Shown in pieces: positions 8,240 through 13,168 of a stretch of 13,168 bases of DNA; within the stretch, counting starts at the first letter, position 1, and the number at the start of each line of letters is the position of its first letter. A program made the translations under genes and the position numbers. Source of the DNA: Candidatus Atribacteria bacterium UBA6251 (GTDB lineage: Bacteria > Atribacterota > Phoenicimicrobiia > Phoenicimicrobiales > Phoenicimicrobiaceae); assembly GCA_002441285.1 (NCBI GenBank), contig DJVR01000023.1, forward strand, positions 1-13,168, given 5' to 3'. The notes beneath the pieces were generated by a model. That model was not told the DNA's origin. It was given only the letters and a program-made list of their open reading frames with translations, and made no database searches.

Positions 8240-8274
8240 AAACGGGTTATCGCATTTTTCCTCAAATCATCTAA

Positions 8275-8487
8275 CTATCCTCTTCCTCTTACTCCACCTA
8301 AGAATTTATCTTTTTTTAATCTAGGGTTAAATCCTTTATTGCGCATAACCCCTTTTAGATAGCTCATATATTCCTTTCTTTGCTCAATCATCTTGATCTT
8401 TTCTCTCTTTAACCACTCTTCTTTCTTTTTTCTTTCTTCTTCCTTCTGGTTTTCTATTTTTTCTTTTTTCGGTGGTTCATAAACCAT
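8275..8487 (-). CDS. Small lysine/glutamate-rich protein of unknown function
   Basis: I do not recognise this 70-residue protein. Residues 5-40 are almost entirely charged (runs such as KKEKIENQKEEERKKKEEW) and look like a single long helix or coiled coil. The tail is basic and glycine/arginine-rich (GGVRGRG). There is no signal peptide or membrane span. I take it as real because the ATG at 8487 is preceded by GAGGTGA, a good Shine-Dalgarno at seven bases, and the frame is intact. It sits alone between ftsH and oppA, 145 bp from ftsH and 128 bp from oppA. A basic, possibly nucleic-acid- or ribosome-binding role is conceivable but not shown. Its low-complexity composition makes database matches unreliable. 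Confidence 0.7.
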   Translation of the reverse strand: MVYEPPKKEKIENQKEEERKKKEEWLKREKIKMIEQRKEYMSYLKGVMRNKGFNPRLKKDKFLGGVRGRG

Positions 8488-8563
8488 CTTATCTCACCTC
8501 GCTATTCAACAGACCATTAGATTTTTATTTAAATCCTGTTTTTAATCTGATAAATAGAGATTA

Positions 8564-8590
8564 AATATAAATATTGTATATATTTATATT
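8564..8590 (-). terminator. AT-only 11-bp dyad after ftsH
   Basis: AATATAAATAT at 8564-8574 pairs perfectly with ATATTTATATT at 8580-8590 around a 5-nt loop, 43 bp beyond the ftsH stop. With no G-C pairs it would be a weak terminator. The surrounding 8560-8632 is almost purely A and T, so chance is plausible. A TATAAT at 8588-8593 could instead be the -10 of the small downstream gene, but its -35 is poor. Confidence 0.3.
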
Positions 8591-8632
8591 ATAAATTATT
8601 TTTCTATTTTTCTATAAATCAAGAATTTTCTA

Positions 8633-10501
8633 TTAGATTAATAAAAATCCTGCTCGTAATTTAGTTAATTTAACAAGCTTGACCCCATTTAGTAAATCAT
8701 CTAATTCTTTTCCGTCCAGGCTTTCCCTTTCGATCAAATTCCGAGCAATCTTTTTCAATTTGCTCTTATTTTTGATTAAAATATCCTTAGCTTTATTATA
8801 AGAGGCTTCAATAATCTTTTTTACCTCTTTATCGATTTTATTTGCAATCTCTTCGCTATAATTACGTTGTTCAGAAATATCCCGACCCAAAAAAATCTGG
8901 TGTTCCTTTCTGCCCAGGGTTATCGGCCCAAGGTCTTCACTCATCCCAAATTCAGTTACCATTTGACGAGCAATCTTAGTCGCTCTTTCTAAATCATTTT
9001 GAGCTCCAGTAGTAACATCCTTAAAAATAATATCTTCAGCTACTCTCCCTCCCAGTAAAACTGCCAATCTATCCATTAGTTCTGCCTTACTAATCAGGTA
9101 TCTATCCTGTGTAGGAAGCTGCAGAGTATAACCTAAAGCAGCATTTCCTCGAGGAATGATAGAAATTTTATGTACTGGATCACAATTAGGCAAAAACTTG
9201 GCTACCAGAGCATGCCCAGATTCGTGATAAGCAATAATCTCTTTTTCTTTCTCACTGATCAATCTACTCTTTCTTTCGGGCCCAGCAATAACTCGGTCTA
9301 TAGCTGCTTCTAATTCTTCCATGCTAATCTCATTCTTTCCTTTCCGAGAAGCTAATAAAGCTGCTTCATTAATTAAATTAGCTAGATCAGAACCTACAAA
9401 ACCTGGAGTTCTTCGGGCTAATACTTTAATATCCACATCCTTAGCCAAAGGCTTTCCACATGCATGCACTTTCAAGATTGCTTCTCGACCCAAAAGATCA
9501 GGTCTATCTACTACTATACGACGATCAAATCTCCCCGGTCTTAATAAGGCAGGGTCTAAAATATCTGGTCGGTTAGTAGCAGCAATCATAATAATTCCAG
9601 CATTCTGATCAAAACCATCCATCTCTACTAAAAGCTGGTTTAAAGTCTGCTCTCTTTCATCATGACCTCCCCCTAAACCCGCTCCTCGGTGTCTTCCTAC
9701 TGCATCAATCTCATCCATAAAAATAATACAAGGGGCGTTACTCTTGGCTTGTCGAAATAAATCTCTTACCCGGGAGGCCCCTACCCCTACAAACATTTCT
9801 ACAAAATCAGATCCACTGATATTGAAGAAAGGGACTCCAGCTTCACCTGCAATAGCTCGAGCCAGCAAGGTTTTTCCTGCTCCAGGGGGCCCATAAAGTA
9901 AAATGCCGCGAGGAATTTTAGCTCCTAATTTTTTAAACTTGGAAGGATTTTTTAAAAATTCTATTACTTCAGCTACCTCTTCCTCTGCTTCATCAATCCC
10001 TGCTACATCTTTAAAAGTTACTCGAGGGGTCTCCTTCCCTAATAATTTTGCCCTACTCTTGCCGAAGGACATTACTTTATTTCCTCCTCCTTGCATCTGC
10101 TGGAGCATAAATAACCAAACTCCTATAATTAATATCACAGGTAAGACGGAAGAGAGCAATCGCATCCACCAGGATACTTCTACCGGAGGTTTTGCTTCAA
10201 TAATTACATTCTTATTCCGTAAAATATTGATTAATTCCGGATCATCTGGAGCATAAGTGGAAAAACTAGCGCCATTAGATAGGGTACCAGTGATAGAATT
10301 TTCACTAATGATTACTTTGTAAATATTATTTGTTTCAATCTCTTTTAAAAATTGGGAATAGGTTAATTCTTGTATTGTGGATTTGGGTTGAAAAAAAGAA
10401 CTGATAATCGAAATAGTAATAATCAGAATCAACAAGTATAATCCCGCATTTCTAAAATTTCTATTTCCTTTTAAATTTCCTTTATTATTAAAATCTGGCA
10501 T
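8633..10501 (-). CDS. ftsH: ATP-dependent zinc metalloprotease FtsH
   Basis: FtsH is a membrane-anchored hexameric AAA+ protease that degrades misfolded membrane proteins and some regulators. The 622 residues show a first span (about 18-37), an extracytoplasmic domain, a second span (about 112-133) and then the cytoplasmic AAA module. That module has Walker A GPPGAGKT (204-211), pore motif FVGV (237-240), Walker B IIFMDE (259-264) and the second region of homology TNRPD...RPGRFDR (309-327). The zinc protease domain has HESGH (426-430) and a third ligand aspartate near 503 in GAQNDLERAT. All catalytic residues are present. The ATG at 10501 follows its Shine-Dalgarno (AGAAGGAG) by an unusual 16 bases; an in-frame ATT at 10510 lies seven bases from it and would add three residues. 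A promoter lies at 10575-10603. The order with hpt and tilS is the classic Bacillota one. Confidence 0.97.
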   Translation of the reverse strand: MPDFNNKGNLKGNRNFRNAGLYLLILIITISIISSFFQPKSTIQELTYSQFLKEIETNNIYKVIISENSITGTLSNGASFSTYAPDDPELINILRNKNVIIEAKPPVEVSWWMRLLSSVLPVILIIGVWLFMLQQMQGGGNKVMSFGKSRAKLLGKETPRVTFKDVAGIDEAEEEVAEVIEFLKNPSKFKKLGAKIPRGILLYGPPGAGKTLLARAIAGEAGVPFFNISGSDFVEMFVGVGASRVRDLFRQAKSNAPCIIFMDEIDAVGRHRGAGLGGGHDEREQTLNQLLVEMDGFDQNAGIIMIAATNRPDILDPALLRPGRFDRRIVVDRPDLLGREAILKVHACGKPLAKDVDIKVLARRTPGFVGSDLANLINEAALLASRKGKNEISMEELEAAIDRVIAGPERKSRLISEKEKEIIAYHESGHALVAKFLPNCDPVHKISIIPRGNAALGYTLQLPTQDRYLISKAELMDRLAVLLGGRVAEDIIFKDVTTGAQNDLERATKIARQMVTEFGMSEDLGPITLGRKEHQIFLGRDISEQRNYSEEIANKIDKEVKKIIEASYNKAKDILIKNKSKLKKIARNLIERESLDGKELDDLLNGVKLVKLTKLRAGFLLI

Positions 10502-10574
10502 CTTTTTAATCTATTTTCTCCTTCTAAAATATTTCTCTAATATACTCAATTTCATTTATTAAGTTCGCACAATA

Positions 10575-10603
10575 ATTTTAGCATATTTCACGCTTAAAAA
10601 CAA
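10575..10603 (-). promoter_or_regulatory. Sigma-70 type promoter for ftsH
   Basis: On the minus strand TTGTTT (-35, 10598-10603) is separated by 17 bp from TAAAAT (-10, 10575-10580), which is preceded by TGC as an extended -10. Transcription would begin near 10568, giving a leader of about 65 nt. The TGCTAAAAT block is identical to that of the tRNA-fMet promoter in this window. Confidence 0.65.
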
Positions 10604-10652
10604 ACTAACTATTGTTCCTCTACCAATAAAAGTAAACCAATATCATTATCTA

Positions 10653-10687
10653 AATAAAAAAATCAAATCGCTTCCATCATCTTGATT
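10653..10687 (-). terminator. Possible terminator after hpt
   Basis: On the minus strand AATCAA (10682-10687) pairs with TTGATT (10661-10666) over 6 bp around a 15-nt loop, followed by a run of seven T. The stem is short and AT-rich; an alternative stem uses CTTCC/GGAAG slightly upstream. It lies in the right place to end the tilS-hpt transcript before the ftsH promoter. Confidence 0.35.
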
Positions 10688-10742
10688 ATTTCAAAAAGGG
10701 GAAGTCAAAAGTATTGTTCTATATATTTAAATTCCTAAATAT

Positions 10743-11297
10743 TTATTTTAACTCACCTTGATATATTTTGGGGTTGAGTGTAAAGACATAGGGGACATTT
10801 CTAAATTTCCCAGCATAATCCAAACCATAACCAACTACAAACTTATTCGGAATATCAAATCCAGAATAATCAATCTTTACTTTTACCTTTCTTCTGCTCT
10901 TTTTATTTAAAAAAGTACATACCTTTAAACTAGCAGGTTTACGAGATATTAAAATTCTGATTAGATAATCCAGAGTTAAACCAGTGTCTACTATATCCTC
11001 CACTACTAAAACATCTTTATTTTCAATAGTTTCATCTAAATCTTTCAGGATTCTTACTACCCCAGAAGACTCAGTAGAAGCCCCATAGCTAGAAATAGCT
11101 ATGAAATCAAAAATCATAGGTACGGAAATCGCCCGGGCTAAATCTGACATAAAGATAACTGCCCCCCTCAACACCCCGATTAATACTAGATCTTTGCCCT
11201 GGTAATCCTTGCTTATCTGTTCTCCCAGCTCCTGAATCTTACGCTTTATTTCTTCTTCCTTGATCAATATCTCATCAACTTCATCTTTTTTCAACAT
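10743..11297 (-). CDS. hpt: Hypoxanthine(-guanine) phosphoribosyltransferase
   Basis: This cytoplasmic purine-salvage enzyme joins hypoxanthine or guanine to PRPP to give IMP or GMP. The 184 residues are normal for the family. The PRPP-binding loop is VLVVEDIVDTGLT (96-108) with the acidic pair E100-D101. Upstream are LIGVLRGAVIFMSDL (39-53), with the LRG loop, and the flexible-loop SSYG (69-72). Near the C-terminus KFVVGYGLDYAGKFRNVPYV contributes the base-binding and metal residues. The ATG at 11297 is preceded by AAGGAGG seven bases upstream. It begins 51 bp after tilS and precedes ftsH by 241 bp. The tilS-hpt pair is probably one transcript. The preference between hypoxanthine and guanine cannot be judged here. 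Confidence 0.95.
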   Translation of the reverse strand: MLKKDEVDEILIKEEEIKRKIQELGEQISKDYQGKDLVLIGVLRGAVIFMSDLARAISVPMIFDFIAISSYGASTESSGVVRILKDLDETIENKDVLVVEDIVDTGLTLDYLIRILISRKPASLKVCTFLNKKSRRKVKVKIDYSGFDIPNKFVVGYGLDYAGKFRNVPYVFTLNPKIYQGELK

Positions 11298-11348
11298 TAT
11301 ACTTCCTCCTTAATCATAAAAACCAAATTTAATTTATCCCATATTAAA

Positions 11349-12788
11349 TTAATCTATCTTAGTTTTTATACTTATCTTCCATGCTTTTTTAGTATCATTA
11401 GTAATCTTAGCTCTTTCATCCAATCTAATTCCCACTACCCATACTATCTTCCCTTCTCCATCTACTAAAAGTGGAATCAATCTACGGTGACTCCTGGAAA
11501 TCTTATAATCAATAAATAACTCTTTTATCTTTTTCTTACCGCCTAGCTTTAAAGGATAAAAAAAATCACCCTCTCTTCTATTTCTTAATTTTAATGGAAG
11601 CTTGACTTTCTCCCGATCTATTACCTCAATAAATTCTGCTGGAGATTTCTTCCGCTGATTGTTCAAAATATCTTCTATTTTTTTTACTTCTAAATCGCTT
11701 ACCTCTACTTCCATTTTTAAAGGTTTAATTTCGGTATTGCCTGGAGTAGAAAGCGGATATTCCCATAAAGAAGGTAGGTTGTTAGGGAAACAATATTTTT
11801 CAACACTGTTTTTAAATATAGTTAGATATTGATATACTCTTTTCACTCGCAAATTATCAGGAAGGTAAATCTCTTTTTCTCCGGAGAAATTATCAGTAAG
11901 TTGCAAAATATTATCTATATGGATAAAATCTATTGAATTTAAATCTCCTTTTACTCGCTCTATCATTTTGCGAATAATTCTTCTCTTAAATACTGGAGGG
12001 AGAGAATTCATCCTTTTTAAGCTAATTACTGCTTCTTTCCCTTCTTTTACTTCTACCATCTCCACAAAGATTTCTTCTGTTTTTTGCTGAAGATATTGTA
12101 AAGTCTCACCAATGATAATTTGAAAATTAAGCAGATTATTTTTTAAATTCTGGTTATACTGACCAATAAGCAAAGGTAAGAGCTCTAATCTTATCTTATT
12201 TCTAAAATAGATAGGTTTTTTGTTACTGGAATCGATTCGATATTCGATCTTGTTTTCCAGACAATATTTTTCTATTTCTTCTCGAGTACACTCAATTAAA
12301 GGTCTAATTATCTTCCCCCGAACTGGAGGAATAGCATTTAAGCCGTCTAATCCACTCCCTCTTAAGAATCTCATTAAAATAGTTTCTACTTGATCATCTG
12401 CATTGTGACCCAGGGCAATTTTTTGAGCTTTAAATTTTCCGACCACCTTGAAATAAAAGGAATAACGTGCCTCTCGAGCAGCTTCTTCCAGAGAAATTTT
12501 TTTCTCCTTAACTAGTTTATTTAGATTGCTTTCTCCCATAATAAAGGGTAAATTCAATTTTTCTGCTAATTTTTGCACAAAATCAGCCTCTTGATCAGAC
12601 TCTTGTCCTCTCAGTTTATGATTAAAGTGCGCAATATAAAGGGATAAATTATATTTCTCTTGCCAAGATAATAAAATATTAAGCAGAGTTAAAGAATCTG
12701 GACCACCTGATACTCCTACTACTATCCTATCTTTATAGGTGAGCATATTATACTTCTGGATGGTACTAAGAATCTTCTCTTCTATCAT
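11349..12788 (-). CDS. tilS: tRNA(Ile)-lysidine synthetase
   Basis: TilS uses ATP to attach lysine to C34 of the CAU-anticodon tRNA-Ile2, which switches its decoding from AUG to AUA and its charging from Met to Ile. The 479 residues match the long Bacillus-type form. The N-terminal N-type ATP-pyrophosphatase domain has the PP-loop SGGPDS (27-32), AHFNHKLRG (53-61) and LGHNADDQVETILMRFLRGSG (126-146). A middle helical domain follows, then the C-terminal TilS domain (about 390-479) with LRNRREGD and a GGKKKIKELF segment. The ATG at 12788 has AAGGAG six bases upstream, directly after a 13-bp hairpin. Two CAU tRNA genes (Met and fMet), which the enzyme must not modify, lie immediately upstream. 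A tRNA-Ile2 gene is not in this window. Confidence 0.96.
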   Translation of the reverse strand: MIEEKILSTIQKYNMLTYKDRIVVGVSGGPDSLTLLNILLSWQEKYNLSLYIAHFNHKLRGQESDQEADFVQKLAEKLNLPFIMGESNLNKLVKEKKISLEEAAREARYSFYFKVVGKFKAQKIALGHNADDQVETILMRFLRGSGLDGLNAIPPVRGKIIRPLIECTREEIEKYCLENKIEYRIDSSNKKPIYFRNKIRLELLPLLIGQYNQNLKNNLLNFQIIIGETLQYLQQKTEEIFVEMVEVKEGKEAVISLKRMNSLPPVFKRRIIRKMIERVKGDLNSIDFIHIDNILQLTDNFSGEKEIYLPDNLRVKRVYQYLTIFKNSVEKYCFPNNLPSLWEYPLSTPGNTEIKPLKMEVEVSDLEVKKIEDILNNQRKKSPAEFIEVIDREKVKLPLKLRNRREGDFFYPLKLGGKKKIKELFIDYKISRSHRRLIPLLVDGEGKIVWVVGIRLDERAKITNDTKKAWKISIKTKID

Positions 12789-12803
12789 CCTAAACTCCTT
12801 ATA

Positions 12804-12836
12804 ATTAAAGGCCTTTGCATTTTAAAGGCCTTTAAT
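12804..12836 (-). terminator. Perfect 13-bp hairpin between tRNA-Met and tilS
   Basis: ATTAAAGGCCTTT (12804-12816) pairs without mismatch with 12824-12836 around a 7-nt loop. Each arm contains the self-complementary decamer AAAGGCCTTT. On the minus strand the stem is followed by ATAAGGAG, the tilS Shine-Dalgarno, not by a T-run. It is therefore more likely an attenuator, an RNA-processing site or a protein-binding dyad than a full terminator. Confidence 0.6.
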
Positions 12837-12863
12837 CTACTTGGAATTATTAATATATCTTAG

Positions 12864-12937
12864 TGGCGGTGCTGAGACTCGAACTCAGGACACTGCGGGT
12901 ATGAACCGCATGCTCTAGCCATCTGAGCTACACCGCC
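12864..12937 (-). tRNA. Elongator tRNA-Met (anticodon CAU)
   Basis: The minus strand folds into a complete cloverleaf. Acceptor GGCGGTG pairs with CACCGCC, the D stem is GCTC/GAGC, the anticodon stem TGCGG/CCGCA, the T stem CTGAG/CTCAG and the T loop TTCGAGT. The anticodon loop TTCATAC gives CAU. The 1-72 pair is G-C, so it is not the initiator. From memory the 5' half closely resembles the Bacillus subtilis elongator tRNA-Met; a lysidine-modified tRNA-Ile2 also has CAU and is the only alternative. CCA is not encoded: the discriminator A is followed by CTA. Confidence 0.9.
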
Positions 12938-12945
12938 AAAATTAA

Positions 12946-12980
12946 TAAAAAACCTCCATCATTACGATTAAGAGGTCTTT
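12946..12980 (-). terminator. Terminator-like hairpin between the two Met tRNAs
   Basis: On the minus strand AAAGACCTC (12972-12980) pairs with GAGGTTTTT (12948-12956) over 9 bp with one G-U wobble, around a 15-nt loop, and the 3' arm runs into a T-tract. It follows tRNA-fMet closely. It may end part of the transcription or mark processing, since no clear promoter separates it from tRNA-Met. Confidence 0.5.
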
Positions 12981-12983
12981 AAA

Positions 12984-13060
12984 TGGTTGCGGGGGGCGGA
13001 TTCGAACCACCGACCTTCAGGTTATGAGCCTGATGAGCTACCTGACTGCTCCACCCCGCG
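12984..13060 (-). tRNA. Initiator tRNA-fMet (anticodon CAU)
   Basis: The minus strand gives a 77-nt cloverleaf with encoded CCA (12984-12986). Initiator hallmarks are the unpaired C1-A72 at the acceptor end, A11-U24 in the D stem and the anticodon loop CTCATAA. The T stem is GGTGG/CCGCC with T loop TTCGAAT. The anticodon stem is TCAGG/CCTGA, so only two of the usual three G-C pairs next to the loop remain; 29-41 is A-U. It is the first gene after the promoter at 13102-13130. Confidence 0.95.
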
Positions 13061-13101
13061 TCAACTGATTAAAATATGAATAATTCACTTCTATCCAAAC
13101 T

Positions 13102-13130
13102 ATTTTAGCACTCTTTTTATATTAAGTCAA
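13102..13130 (-). promoter_or_regulatory. Strong sigma-70 promoter for the tRNA-fMet unit
   Basis: On the minus strand TTGACT (-35, 13125-13130) lies exactly 17 bp from TAAAAT (-10, 13102-13107), with an extended TGC before the -10. The start point would be near 13095, about 35 nt before tRNA-fMet. An inverted repeat, CACTCTT (13109-13115) and AAGAGTG (13141-13147), brackets the -35. Confidence 0.8.
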
Positions 13131-13168
13131 TTTAGAAGAGAAGAGTGTTATTTAAGAATTAAAAGTGA

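Noticed and set aside
8247..8255. Two-codon leader ORF (ATG CGA TAA) before oppA
   Set aside because: Too short to call a gene; kept only as part of the leader finding.
10610..10719. Repeated TATTGTTC octamer upstream of ftsH (10610-10617 and 10712-10719)
   Set aside because: An 8-base repeat in AT-rich DNA is expected by chance, and one copy lies beyond the probable hpt terminator.

Overview
The window is a compact, AT-rich bacterial housekeeping segment in which every supported gene lies on the minus strand, so transcription runs from high to low coordinates. It holds nine protein-coding genes and three tRNA genes. TGA, TAG and TAA all end genes, which fits the standard bacterial code. The order tilS-hpt-ftsH is familiar from Bacillota, and the elongator tRNA-Met resembles the Bacillus type. 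OppA, however, has a plain Sec signal peptide without a lipobox, which suggests a diderm cell with a periplasm. A low-GC diderm such as an Atribacterota or Halanaerobiales-like bacterium would fit both, but the sequence alone cannot settle the phylum.

Layout in the direction of transcription. At 13130-12789 a strong extended -10 promoter drives initiator tRNA-fMet, followed by a terminator-like hairpin, elongator tRNA-Met, a perfect 13-bp hairpin and then tilS. tilS (12788-11349) and hpt (11297-10743) are close together and probably co-transcribed. A 241-bp gap carries a possible hpt terminator and a good ftsH promoter. ftsH (10501-8633) is complete; its Shine-Dalgarno sits unusually far from the ATG. 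A 70-codon lysine/glutamate-rich gene of unknown function follows (8487-8275). The leader before oppA holds a perfect Shine-Dalgarno with no start codon, plus a hairpin. A complete oligopeptide/dipeptide ABC importer operon follows, oppA-oppB-oppC-oppD-oppF (8146-2187), with a strong hairpin between oppA and oppB. The last unit is tRNA-Arg(CCU) and, 93 bp downstream, argS. The final 165 bp contain no recognisable gene.

How it works together: most of the window serves translation and protein quality. Initiator and elongator Met tRNAs, the tRNA-Ile2 lysidine synthetase that must avoid those same CAU anticodons, tRNA-Arg with its own synthetase, and the FtsH membrane protease are all here. Purine salvage (hpt) and peptide import (opp) complete it. 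I see no mobile element, CRISPR array, defence system or sign of recent transfer, and nothing that amounts to a new system. The points worth a second look are local: the initiator tRNA's altered third G-C pair, the pairing of tRNA genes with their enzymes, the orphan Shine-Dalgarno leader, the ftsH start, and the small unknown gene.
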